This document shows positions 21,963 to 32,339 of a DNA stretch of 64,000 nt, in pieces. A program made the translations under genes and the position numbers. The notes under the pieces are model-generated. The model saw nothing but the letters and a program-made list of their open reading frames with translations, was not told the DNA's origin and did no database searches. The first letter of the stretch is position 1. Each line of letters begins with the position of its first letter. The DNA comes from Punica granatum (taxonomy: Eukaryota; Streptophyta; Magnoliopsida; Myrtales; Lythraceae): assembly GCF_007655135.1 (NCBI RefSeq), contig NC_045127.1, positions 6,333,001-6,397,000 of the forward strand, given 5' to 3'.

Positions 21963-24668
21963 ATGAGCAGGTTCTTCTTCCTGAGCCGCCATGTCTCTGT
22001 TGGGTACAGTCTGCGAGCGAGATCACTGAGCTCACTCAGCTCCGCTACCATCTCCATCTATCAAAACAACGAAAGGTTGTCCCTTCAAGAATGCGTCTCC
22101 CTGTTACAGCACCTGGGTGATACGGGAGACGCAGCCTGTGGCAAGTCCCTCCATTCGACTTGCGTAAAGTCCGGTTTCGATCGGGATGTCTTCGTGACGA
22201 ACAACATCATGAGGCTATACACCCGGTGTGGCGATTTGTTGAGTGCCCGTCGCCTGTTCGACGGAATGCCTGAACGGAATTTGGTCTCCTGGACGAGCAT
22301 GCTTTCTTGTTACGTGCATAACGGGCAGTACGGGGAAGGTCTGGGGGTTTATTCTCTTATGTGTCGATCGGGTGTGATGCCCAATGAGTTTGGTTTCTCC
22401 TTGGCTCTCAAGGCGTGCAGATTGGCCAATGATTTCACCAAGGGGCTGTTGATCCATGGACAGATAATTAAGTCTGGGTTTGATTTGTATAAATTTTGCA
22501 TTGCTTCTTTGCTCGGGATATATGTTGGATATGGAGACGTTGAAGCTGGGCGTACGCTGTTTGACAGCATTCCACTGGGAGAAGAATCCGAGGCCTTGTG
22601 GAATGCATTGCTCGATGGTTATGTCAAGATCTCATACATAGACGAAGCACTTCGGTTATTTAATCAGATGGCGTACTCTCGTTCTCCACCAAATAGTCTT
22701 ACTTATTCAATGCTTGTAAAACTATGTGCTGACACATTGAATCTTGATATGGGAAAATCTTTTCACGGCCGAATAGCAAAAGTCGGGCTCGAGAATGATG
22801 CTGTTGTTGGTGGGTCTCTTGTTGATTGCTATGCGAAGTTGGGTTTTTTGGATGGTGCACTTAAAGCTTTTGAAAATCTAGAGGAGAAGGACAACACGGT
22901 ATGCTGTACCTTGCTGTCTGGGTTTTGTCAGATTGCTGATGCTACAAAGGGCTGGAATTGTTATATTAGATTTCTGTCAGAAGGCAATAAACCCGACATG
23001 TATACCTTAGCAAGTGTTCTCTGTTTATGCTCTTACATGGATAGTAGGACTCTTGGTTCTCTAGTGCACTGCTCTGTGATTAAATATGGCTTTGAGTTGG
23101 ATGCTTTTCTGGGCAGTGCTATTATTGAAGTTTATGGAGGCGTGGGAATGATTTCCGATGCGTATCAATGCTTCTTTGATGTCAGAGATAAAAATGAGGT
23201 TTGCTTCGGTGTGATGATCAATAACTTGGTTTTAAATTCAAACAACGAGAGGGCTCTGGTTCTGTTCGACGAGCTGAGGAATCTTGGTCTTATACCAGAT
23301 CACTCCATCCTCAGCTACATTCTTCGCGCTTGTGCAAATCTTAAGATGTTGTTAGAAGGAAAATCAATTCATTGCTGTATTGTGAAAGACTGCCATGATT
23401 CTGACTCCAGATTATGCATTGAAAATGCTCTTATTGAGATGTATGCTAAATGTGGAGCAATTGATTGTGCGAATCTGGTGCTTAAGGGGATGGAACGGCA
23501 GAGTGAATTCTCATGGACAAATGTTATATCTGGTTACAGCGAAATGGGTCGTTATGAAGAAGCCCTGCAGTTGTTCCGAGGAATCCTTTACACCTCAGTC
23601 TCCATGAAGCCAACTCAGTTCACACTCGTCAATGTTCTTCAGGCCTGTTCAAAGACAGATTCACCAGCTAGAGGAAAGCAAATCCATGCTTATGCTGTAA
23701 AACAAGGATTTGAATCTCATCTCTTTGTGCAGAGCTCGCTGATCAACATGTATGCAGCATCTAAAGACGGGATTCAGGATGCTTGTCAAGTATTCTCTTC
23801 CATGAAGAAAAGGGACCCTATCTCCTGGAGTTCTATAATAACAGCATTAACACAAAATGGGTACACTGAGGAAGCTTTAAAAGTTTTTGCAGAATTTCAA
23901 CATTCACCTGATTATTCAGTTGACGATTCTACATTGTCTAGCTGTATCTCAGCTTGTGCTAGCTTAGCTGCATTGGATGTAGGCAAGGCCTTGCACGCCT
24001 TTGCTGTTAAAATTGGGTTTGCATCGGAATTTCATGTGGAGACTGCCATCATAGATATGTACAGCAAGGGTGGGACCTTAAAGGATGCCCGAACGTTTTT
24101 TGATGAAAAGAGAGATCGCAACTTGGTTTCTTGGACAGCTATGATGTCTGGGTATGCTAACCATGGGTATGGGAAAGAAGCCGTTAAGCTGTTTAATGAA
24201 ATGAAGGAATCGGGATTAGACCCCGATGGGATTACCTTTGTTGGCATTTTAATGGCTTGTAGTCACGCAGGGCTTGTGAATGAAGGCAGGGAATTGTTTG
24301 AATCCCTGAGAAATGATCACTGCTCAGAATTGACAATAAACCACTATGCTTGCATGGTTGATCTCCTTGGTCGAGCTGGTAATGTGGATGAGGCAGTGGA
24401 TTTCATAAAAAGAGCTCCATTTCATTCTAAATCTCTTCTTTGGAAAACATTACTAGGTGCCTGCAGGAAACATGGAAACGTTGAATTAGGAAATCAGATT
24501 GCAGGGATGTTGGTTGAATTAGAGCCTGAGGAGTCCTCCAATTATCTACTACTGTCTAACATATATGCATCAGCGGAGATATGGGACAGTTCGAAGAAAG
24601 TCAGGAACAAATTGAAAGGAGTGAAAACTTGTAAGCAACCCGGTAGGAGTTGGATTCAAGTGGTCTGA
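21963..24668 (+). CDS. Pentatricopeptide repeat protein, PLS class, E subgroup
   Basis: Intronless 901-aa protein, as usual for plant PLS-class PPRs. These proteins enter plastids or mitochondria and bind specific RNA sites, mostly to direct C-to-U editing. The first 40 residues are rich in Arg and Ser and lack acidic residues, as in an organelle transit peptide. Tandem P, L and S motifs run from about 60 to 800, for example LFDGMPERNLVSWTSMLSCY, NALIEMYAKCGAIDCA and MKESGLDPDGITFVGILMAC. The C-terminal E region (LLWKTLLGACRKHGNVELG ... SNYLLLSNIYASAEIWD) ends GRSWIQVV. There is no DYW deaminase domain, so any editing would need a DYW partner in trans. The gene starts 780 bp after UBP15 on the same strand. 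Target RNA and compartment cannot be read from the sequence. Confidence 0.93.
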   Translation: MSRFFFLSRHVSVGYSLRARSLSSLSSATISIYQNNERLSLQECVSLLQHLGDTGDAACGKSLHSTCVKSGFDRDVFVTNNIMRLYTRCGDLLSARRLFDGMPERNLVSWTSMLSCYVHNGQYGEGLGVYSLMCRSGVMPNEFGFSLALKACRLANDFTKGLLIHGQIIKSGFDLYKFCIASLLGIYVGYGDVEAGRTLFDSIPLGEESEALWNALLDGYVKISYIDEALRLFNQMAYSRSPPNSLTYSMLVKLCADTLNLDMGKSFHGRIAKVGLENDAVVGGSLVDCYAKLGFLDGALKAFENLEEKDNTVCCTLLSGFCQIADATKGWNCYIRFLSEGNKPDMYTLASVLCLCSYMDSRTLGSLVHCSVIKYGFELDAFLGSAIIEVYGGVGMISDAYQCFFDVRDKNEVCFGVMINNLVLNSNNERALVLFDELRNLGLIPDHSILSYILRACANLKMLLEGKSIHCCIVKDCHDSDSRLCIENALIEMYAKCGAIDCANLVLKGMERQSEFSWTNVISGYSEMGRYEEALQLFRGILYTSVSMKPTQFTLVNVLQACSKTDSPARGKQIHAYAVKQGFESHLFVQSSLINMYAASKDGIQDACQVFSSMKKRDPISWSSIITALTQNGYTEEALKVFAEFQHSPDYSVDDSTLSSCISACASLAALDVGKALHAFAVKIGFASEFHVETAIIDMYSKGGTLKDARTFFDEKRDRNLVSWTAMMSGYANHGYGKEAVKLFNEMKESGLDPDGITFVGILMACSHAGLVNEGRELFESLRNDHCSELTINHYACMVDLLGRAGNVDEAVDFIKRAPFHSKSLLWKTLLGACRKHGNVELGNQIAGMLVELEPEESSNYLLLSNIYASAEIWDSSKKVRNKLKGVKTCKQPGRSWIQVV

Positions 24669-27600
24669 TGATATTTGGATGGCTTCAGAAGTGGAACCTA
24701 TAGCTGGTCAAATTAAAGGTTGGCTTTGGAAATTCGTAGTCATGTTCCCATTTTCTCATGCCAAATGGGATTGGGTTCTCGAAGTTGAAGACAGGTATCT
24801 CAATCCATGATCAGTAAGAATGTTCTGGCCTGACTTTATCTTTCCATTTCTATTCACAGATATATGATTATATACTATTTTTGGATGACCCTTGATCTGT
24901 TAATAACTATGTCAATGGCACCTGGTTTTGAAAAATGGAGAATATACGTTATTTGCTATTTTTATTGATGCTGTCATATATTAATTTTTTCAACGGAGCA
25001 CATGAGGATATTGTGTGGCTGATCATAGTGCCATGGATTGCCCGGCTTATGCTGTGGTGATCAGATGGCGGAAAATGATGTTTAGCCTTACTCATCTGAG
25101 TGCATTAAGATCAGAAATATGCTTCTTCATCTTGCCATAAACAAAAAGTGATTGCAAATAGGCAGAGTGGAAGATGACGAAAGAAAGCAGGTACTTATGA
25201 TGGCTTGCCATATTGCTTGATGTCTCCTGGTGCGGCAAACTTATTGCTGTGCCGAACGTTGAGGATATGCAAGCATGAATATGCATATCTCAAGTATCTG
25301 ATTCTACTCTGTCCATCATCCTTTCGATATATTTGGCAACATTGCTTTCATTTGAAATTCAGATAATTTCTCGAACCCTAATAGCAGTGCTTGTTGATTG
25401 TTTTCCTTTCATTGTTTTTCTAATGGTATTTGACTTGGCCTTATCGTAGTCTTATGTTACTTCTTCAGGGATCTGCTAGAAATTGAGGGATTGCTCAATT
25501 GTGGGTCCACTTTAGCCATTAAATCACAAGGCATGTGCTGCAGAAATCAAGGAATCTTTATATTTGCCTGGATATTTCTCAGGTACCCTATTTTAATTTC
25601 AGCTGCACTTCTACCTGGTATTTTTGTTATGGTCATTAGGAATCTATAAACCATATATAATTTGGCGGCCGCCAAACTAACTTTCTTTAAATTTTTATAT
25701 GAAATCATTTTATTTATCTTCATTACTTCATCAATCTGTATGTTAGCTGTCCCCTATGATTTATTTTTTCCGAGTCAAATGCAATTGAATAATATCATTC
25801 TTGAGTTAACAACCGGCCTGGAGAATTCTTTGAGATGGATATTTATCAAGTATTGGATGGCTGTGGAATATTCAGATGAGTTTTATTTCTGCATTATGCC
25901 TTTGATTAATCAGCTTCGTAGCTTAAATGTGCAGTCTAGTTTTTCTTTGGATGATATGGTTAGAGACTTATAGTTGTATAGGCACATGGTGTTTTCTTTT
26001 AACTTGAATGGATCAATTGACATGAAGGATTTCAACTGTAGGTCTTTACTCCAATTACTTATAATGGAAGGGGTCTACTCTTTCGACCAATTTATATGCC
26101 AGTTATATAAAGGTTCAGCTTTCCTGGATTGCTGATCAGTCTGAATTCCAGACTTTCAGCGCAAGGTACCTCCATCAGAATACTGCAAAGTGCCCATGTA
26201 ATAAACGTGCTACTGGTAATATATAAAAAGGAAGAATTGGGAGGAGACAAACGTCAACATGATTGGCATGTTCTTTATATCAACAATTAATCATACTACA
26301 GCTTCTGGACAATGGTGGATCTAAGAACCGTGCTCTGTTTCTGCAGCAGAAAGAAGAAACACAACCAAGCAAGGCCTGTGATAGCTCTGATCAATCCTGC
26401 ACGCGCTCTGAAATCGCATCCTAAGCACTTTAATGCCTCGTTGGAGCAAGGTGAAAATGGCAGCGGTGATAGGGTTGGGGCTGCGAGAGATGGGGGGGTG
26501 GTCGTTTTGGCTGCTGCTGCCATAGTTGCTGGTCAAGGCGGAGGCTTTAGCGATGCAGGGTTCGAGGGAGGCAGGGAAGGTGAGGCTGGTGAAGGCGGCG
26601 AAGGTGGGGCTGGCGGGTGTGGTGCTGGACTTCGGTAAGTATGGCAATAGCATGCGTAAGAATCTGTTTGATTCCCATGCGTTCTTTGGATCCTTGGAAT
26701 ATGTACTTATTCTAAGAAGTAATTTTGTTCTGTTGTGACTTAATGTCAAAAAAAGATCATTGCTTGTTAAAATCACGATGAAGTAATGGGAAATATTTGC
26801 CGTAGTTTGATAAATTATAAATGGTTCGATTTTGTGGATGATGCGAGAGTTTTGGCCTACAGAAGGGCCTGCTGGTTGATCCACTCTTTGCCCCAGCACA
26901 TTGGTTCGTTCGGTCAACAGTGGTGCAGCACCGAGATACCCTAATGTTCATTGCACGATCTTGTTCTTATGGTAGGCTCGGACAGAAGTGACCCACCGCA
27001 AGTTACTCAGTCGATGTGATTACCAACCTAACATATTTGACAGATTAACCAATTGGACCCGGCAGGACAACTCACCATCTTCGTGCATGCAACTTAACCT
27101 ACATGATGACTGAATCTCGTGCTAGACACGGGGATTCTGTGTAAAGAATCATACGCCGTCTTCTTGGACCCATTCAACTGAGATGTATATCTCAATCTCT
27201 TCGACTTTTGTTCCAATTTCTAACTGCATATGATGTAGATTCGACACGCTAATAAAAATGATGGTATAACACGCGCACGCATCTTACTTGGCATTTTCCG
27301 CAATCTTTCATGTTTGATCGACATAGGAGAATGAATGATTGTGATCTCGAGAAGTGGGGCTGGTGCTTGTCCCAATTCAAGTGATGGGCGGCAAATAATA
27401 TCAATAAAATATATTAATAAAGAGAGATGAATTTGTATTTCAAAATTCTTATGGGAAGTGGGAATATCTGTGAGATTTGAGCCCTGCACCCAGCAAGCTT
27501 TGCTGTCACCACGTGAACCGAAGACCTAATGGCCAAAGATTTGGGCACCAATACCCAACAGGACTTAATCGGAAACCACCTCACATTTCCTCTATTATGT

Positions 27601-29040
27601 AACTATACATATACATATATGAGTTCATATATGTATAAATAAAAGCTTATTGCATCTAATCTCAAACACCATTGAGCATATGCCAATGCTTGGAATATAT
27701 TCAAGTCCCACTTATTAGCATCCTGTCATCAATAATTGTAATCACGTGTGTTTTTATTTTTTGGATTATAATCTAACTCTACCCAACTTAACTCTATTAT
27801 TCCCCAAATTCAATAATATATAATTACTGCTTTGTCTTTTTCTTTCATTTAATAACACTTTCTCTCTCATACTTTTTCATAATCATTTTTAAAATCAAAT
27901 TTTGAATAATAAATTTACCATCTACTTTTACATATATATATATATATATATGTATTTATATATTATCATATATTAATATATTTATCAATATTTACAATTA
28001 TTATACACAACGAAGTTGAGTTGGATCACTTATCCAACTCGAAAACTAAACGGAAGCCTAGCTCTCTTTAAAGAATCATAAAGATAAAGTCATGATTTGG
28101 GCAGATTGTGTTTTCCATGCTTCTTTGTATTCTAAATCTTTTCTCTTCCTCCAAACTGAGACTACTTTATTAGAGGTCTTTGATTAACCCCACAAAAGAA
28201 TCTCAAAAGGAGGAGACCTAATTTGGAGATATCATCTTAACTATATGGAGCATAATTAAGTGGAAGTTGCAATCATAATCCATTATTTCTTAGCCAATAA
28301 TCGATTAGGTACTTGCCCTCGCAATGGAGAGCATTTATGCCGACTCATATTATACAATTACTTGCGTTGATTTACATCTGACTCGTTCGTGTTGGCGACA
28401 AAGTATCTTGTTGGTTGATTGGTGTCCATTTTGGCACCTGGACCAGCCTAACATTTAAGGGTTTTAAGTACGACGAATCATAAGTTTAAGCAATCCTCGC
28501 CAGTTATACTGTATCAAATTTGCTACGGTCACTCCTCCCCTCAAAAGGATATCTATCAATATTGAAACAATAACTTGCCACATGGAGGCTTGCAATTGGG
28601 TGAGGAACTTTCCCCAAAGCAATGCTAGGCATCATCCTCTCTATCTCATAATTCAAAAATTATTGTGTCCCCATATATGGAAATTCAGATGCCCAACATG
28701 ACAAGTCATGAGTGGCCTATGAGTTCTCTCTCCTTGTTCCATTGCTTCATCAATGACTTGTCATCAGAACAAGAGGACAGTGCTTGGTTACTTGTCTTTT
28801 TTCAGTGAATCATATCTCTTTGAAGTGTGGCAGATCTTTGACCCCTTTAAATTCATGTATATTTCTTTGAAGTGGGTGTGCATGTGTAACTCAAATAAAT
28901 TAATTAATTAATTAAAAGGACAAATACATAGTATTAGACACCTACTATTTTCTTATATTAATGTATTCGCACATATGCACACATGATTGATGGGTCTATC
29001 ATGTAAAGTTGTCCCTTTGATTATGAGTGCCGATGTATGA
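24669..29040. other. Intergenic, 4.4 kb, no confident gene
   Basis: The first few hundred bases are the PPR 3' UTR. A TATATAAA box at about 26220 precedes an ATG at 26312 opening a 108-codon frame of low-complexity Gly/Ala/Glu, with an opposing frame on the other strand. Neither resembles a known family, so they are not annotated. 27740-28060 has TIR-element-like ends (ACTCTACCCAACTTAACTC and an inverted partner) around an AT-rich centre with a (TA)n run at 27936-27951. Confidence 0.4.
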
Positions 29041-29048
29041 ATCATCTT

Positions 29049-29125
29049 GCCTATTTAAAGTCCACTCACTTCCTTGACATTGGCCATCGCAAGAACAACT
29101 CTCTCTCTCTCTCTCTCTCTATACT
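29049..29125 (+). promoter_or_regulatory. Core promoter with TATA box and CT-rich leader
   Basis: TATTTAAAG at about 29051 is a good TATA box, about 130 bp before the start codon at 29180. A (CT)n tract at 29099-29121 lies in the expected leader, a common pyrimidine patch of plant core promoters. This supports the downstream frame being a real gene. Confidence 0.5.
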
Positions 29126-29179
29126 TCTCTCAAATCCTAGTTTTGCTTCACTTTCAAATCTTTATTCTCATACTTTGCA

Positions 29180-29719
29180 ATGGCTTCTTCGCTTGTACTG
29201 GAAAGTCGAGGAATCGCCAACAACGTTAAGTTGCATGAAGACTTCGAAGGAATTGATGTAGAAGTACTGGAAATCAACAGTTCTATCCTCAAGTCCTTGC
29301 TCGAAGATGCACAAGGCGATGACCAAGACTACGATCAGTTAAACGATGTCATTCGATCTCTAGAGGCAGAGATAGATCCAAGCAGTTTAGCTGGTCATGA
29401 CTTGGGAACACATACCAAAGTCATCAATGATCTTGTCGCAGGGGATGAGAATTCGACGATTAACAGTAGGGGGAGAGACGGAAGCCGTGACTGGTCGGAG
29501 TACTCATCAGATGACTTCAGCTGGATCGACATGGACACGGTGCCCTCGTCCCCTGGAGAGGGCATGGATTGGTACATGGAGGAGTTCGGAGACGAGATGA
29601 ACTGCTTAACTCAGTTTGGATGTATCGGCGATTATTATCAATACCCTCAAGTTTACTCCTCGGAGGAGCCGGCGTACGGCTCTTTGTGGCATGAAACCTC
29701 CCATGAGATGATGGAATAG
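29180..29719 (+). CDS. Unrecognised acidic protein, 179 aa
   Basis: Single-exon frame from ATG to TAG with a TATA box and CT-rich leader upstream. The product is strongly acidic with no signal peptide or membrane segment. Two regions look structured. Residues about 20-75 have a helical, leucine-rich pattern (EVLEINSSILKSLLEDA, then DQLNDVIRSLEAEID). Residues about 105-140 are Trp- and Asp-rich (DWSEYSSDDFSWIDMDTV, then GMDWYMEEFGDEM). The C-terminus is Tyr/Glu-rich. An acidic, aromatic pattern is compatible with a transcriptional co-regulator or interaction protein, but I do not recognise the family and propose no function. Codon use looks coding, and the opposing frames are shorter. Confidence 0.7.
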   Translation: MASSLVLESRGIANNVKLHEDFEGIDVEVLEINSSILKSLLEDAQGDDQDYDQLNDVIRSLEAEIDPSSLAGHDLGTHTKVINDLVAGDENSTINSRGRDGSRDWSEYSSDDFSWIDMDTVPSSPGEGMDWYMEEFGDEMNCLTQFGCIGDYYQYPQVYSSEEPAYGSLWHETSHEMME

Positions 29720-29830
29720 CTGAGATTCAACTGATCATAATCCGTGTATCTTTCCCATTTCGAGCATAAGCTTGTGTACATTTGCCCAATTCAATTGGAA
29801 AACAAGAAGAACCAATTGATCCTGAACTCC

Positions 29831-30469
29831 TTTTTTTTTTTTTTTATGAATAATGCATAATATATTGATCAAAACGAAGTGGAAGATACATAGTTATCAA
29901 GGTTCGAGTATTCCTGGAAAATACATAAAGAGTTAAAATTTGACTCTGAGCCAAATTGGCCGAGATCATGAGCCAGGATGTTATCCGACCTTGTGATCCA
30001 TGAACATTTCCAGTCAATAAGACTGTTGAGAATAGAATTAATATCCGATACTAAGCTCCTAATCTCCCATGGAGAGGCATGAGGGTGCAAAATAGCATCG
30101 ACAAGCATCAGAGCGTCGCAATGTAGCCAAATCTTGATGAAACCTCTTTCTGCGGCTATTGAAAGTGCAAGGAGTGCTGCCCGGTCCTCTGCTTGAAGCG
30201 GCATGTTCTCGTGTGTGATCTTGAACCATGAAAGGGTTGGGGGATTGCGCGGTTGTTGTAGGACTCTTGATAGGCATGAGTTGGTGTTACACCAGGAAGC
30301 GTCCGTGTTGATGATGCTCCAGTCAAGGCCTGTGGGTTCTTGTGAAGGATCGAGATGAAGTGTAGGCTTGGATGAATTTCTTTATTGGATTCTGGCATTC
30401 TGACTTCTTCTTTTGTGTTCCATGTAGCAGCTTTTGATTTTCTTGATGGAATGGTAGAGATCTCCTGGT
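29831..30469 (-). mobile_element. 5'-truncated LINE with 15-bp target duplication
   Basis: The insert is bounded by perfect 15-bp direct repeats TTGATCCTGAACTCC (29816-29830 and 30470-30484). Read on the reverse strand, it ends in a poly(A) tail (T-run just after 29830). It encodes the RNase H-like domain of plant LINEs: NTDASW near the start, AEDRAALLALSIAAERG, a LHCDALMLVDAI segment, and SWITRSDNILAHDLGQFG at the end, followed by a stop. Reverse transcriptase is missing, as expected from incomplete target-primed reverse transcription. The RNase H frame is still open, so the insertion is fairly recent. Confidence 0.9.
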
Positions 30470-30835
30470 TTGATCCTGAACTCCTAATGCGTGCATATTT
30501 TCATCTCGATTTTTACGTGACCAGACCCGCTTGCGGTACTCCTCCCATGCTTCATAGGCTTACCGGATAGTGAATGGCTAGTGATTTTCTGATTTCTTAT
30601 CAACAATTTATAGCTCAGATCAAACACTTTGCAACAAGAAAAGAATCCGTATGACTAATAATCATGATTCAAATCACACATTTTATCGCAAAAAAATGGG
30701 CCGGTCCGTCCAGGGAGTCCTATCCAACGGTCCCGAGGCCGCCCGGACAGTCCATCCGGGGACCTTCCCAAGCTGTCTCTCTGTATATATGACCTCCAAT
30801 CAATACGAAAGTTCGAAGCTTTGAATGTTCGAACA

Positions 30836-32032
30836 ATGCTTTCCCGCTCAACTTCTTCTTCCCGACCGCTACTTCGGTTGATCCGAAAACCTCTTTCCAC
30901 AATTCCTCCTTCGTCGGTAGATTCGGAGGTGCTCAAGAAGCTCAACAGCAAGGACTGGTTGGCCCCGAACGAAGTCCTGAAGGTCTTCGAGAACCTCAGA
31001 GACCCCACCTCCGTAATCGTAGCTCTGCGCCGCTACTCGAGCCGGAGGGACTACAAGCCCAATGAAGCCCTCTACACCCTCTCGATCAACATCCTCGCCC
31101 GGGCGAAGATGTTCGATGCGGTGGATGGCATCATGGATCGGGTCCGGGCGGAGAAGGGCAGCTGCAGGCTGTCCGATGAGTTCTTCTACAACGTGATCAA
31201 GATTTACGGGAATGCCGCCGGCCGCGTGAACCGGGCTATCCAGACCCTCTACGACATGCCTGCGGAGTTCGGGGTCTGGCCCAGCGTGAAAAGCTTCAAC
31301 TTTGTGCTGAACCTGCTCGTGTCGTGGAAGCTGTTCGAGTTCGTTCACGAGGTTTATGTCAAAGCCCCGGAGTTGGGGGTCGAGATCGATGCCTGTTGCT
31401 TGAATATCATGGTGAAAGGGTTGTGCAAGAGCGGGAATTTGGATGCCGCCCTTAACCTGCTCGACGAATTTCCTAAGCAAAGATGCAAGCCGAACGAGAG
31501 GACTTTTTCAACCCTGATGCACGCGCTCTGCAAGGCGGGGAAACTCGATGATGCGTTCAGGCTACTGGAGAGGATGGAGGAGGAGGGGATCTCACCCGAC
31601 ACGGTCGCTTTCAACATCTTGATTTCGGGGCTGAGGAAGCAGGGGAGGGTCGATGAGGGAATGGACATCTTGGAGAGGACGATGCAGCTCAAGGGCTGTG
31701 ACCCGAGCGAGGCGTCGTACCAGGAGGTCCTGTATGGGTTGATCGATGAGGAGAGATTCGTAGAGGCGAAGGAGCTGATGGGTCGGATGATCTTGAAGGG
31801 CATGAACCCGAGCTTCATCTCGTATAAGTCTATGATCTCTGGTCTGTGCAGAGAAAATTCAGTGGAAGACTTGGACTGGATTCTGATGCAGATGGTGAGA
31901 CAAGGCTTTGTTCCGAGGATGGGAATGTGGAGGCAGATTGTCTGGGCTGTGTTATCGGGACACAGCCATGGGAAAGCGTCCAGATCGAATCGGTTTCTCA
32001 TGGACTGCTTAACTGATTGCACTCAGCTGTAA
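30836..32032 (+). CDS. Pentatricopeptide repeat protein, P class, mitochondrial-type
   Basis: Intronless 398-aa protein. The start at 30836 (MLSRSTSSSRPLLRLIRK) is the first ATG in frame and gives an Arg/Ser-rich presequence with a following STIPPSS, typical of mitochondrial import. P-type PPR motifs of 35 residues follow, e.g. CCLNIMVKGLCKSGNLDAAL, RTFSTLMHALCKAGKLDDAF, VAFNILISGLRKQGRVDEGM and ISYKSMISGLCRENSVEDLD. P-class PPRs bind organellar RNA to stabilise, cleave or help translate it. No E, DYW or SMR domain is present. The length and neighbour match, from memory, Arabidopsis At3g14580 (about 400 aa), which also lies next to an NTMC2 gene. The 3' end converges on NTMC2 with about 300 bp between stop codons. 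Confidence 0.93.
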   Translation: MLSRSTSSSRPLLRLIRKPLSTIPPSSVDSEVLKKLNSKDWLAPNEVLKVFENLRDPTSVIVALRRYSSRRDYKPNEALYTLSINILARAKMFDAVDGIMDRVRAEKGSCRLSDEFFYNVIKIYGNAAGRVNRAIQTLYDMPAEFGVWPSVKSFNFVLNLLVSWKLFEFVHEVYVKAPELGVEIDACCLNIMVKGLCKSGNLDAALNLLDEFPKQRCKPNERTFSTLMHALCKAGKLDDAFRLLERMEEEGISPDTVAFNILISGLRKQGRVDEGMDILERTMQLKGCDPSEASYQEVLYGLIDEERFVEAKELMGRMILKGMNPSFISYKSMISGLCRENSVEDLDWILMQMVRQGFVPRMGMWRQIVWAVLSGHSHGKASRSNRFLMDCLTDCTQL

Positions 32033-32339
32033 TGTTAATCTCGGGTTCATAACTGCGATTCCTTCAGATAGTATAAATCTTGCTGCTCAATTTTCTCGAA
32101 AGCACCTGATTCTCATCGAACCCCAAGGAAGTTCAATCAGCCGAGTACATGGCGTCCTTAAAAAAAAAAATGAATCGATATTTTTACTGCAGAAACTATT
32201 GTAAACACAACCCCAACATATTATGGACATGAACTACAAAATCGAAAAATAACAAAGTAAAACCCGTACCGAATGAAACTCGGATGATGTTTCTTTATGT
32301 AATTGTATGCAACATATGGACTGATGTTCAGAAACTCGA

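Noticed and set aside
25662..25973. 103-codon hydrophobic frame downstream of the E-class PPR
   Set aside because: Starts at TTG, not ATG; AT-rich DNA often gives hydrophobic frames; no family match.
26312..26638. 108-codon frame with a TATA-like box upstream, ending at a GTAAGT donor-like site
   Set aside because: Low-complexity Gly/Ala/Glu product, competing frames on both strands, no family resemblance; could be the first exon of a small gene but cannot be supported.
26321..26917. 198-codon reverse-strand frame
   Set aside because: Overlaps the preceding frame in the same GC-rich patch; no domain or start context.
30869..31480. 203-codon reverse-strand frame opposite the P-class PPR
   Set aside because: Antisense shadow of a well-supported gene with GC-rich third positions.
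31354..32022. 222-codon reverse-strand frame opposite the P-class PPR
   Set aside because: Antisense shadow of the PPR coding sequence.
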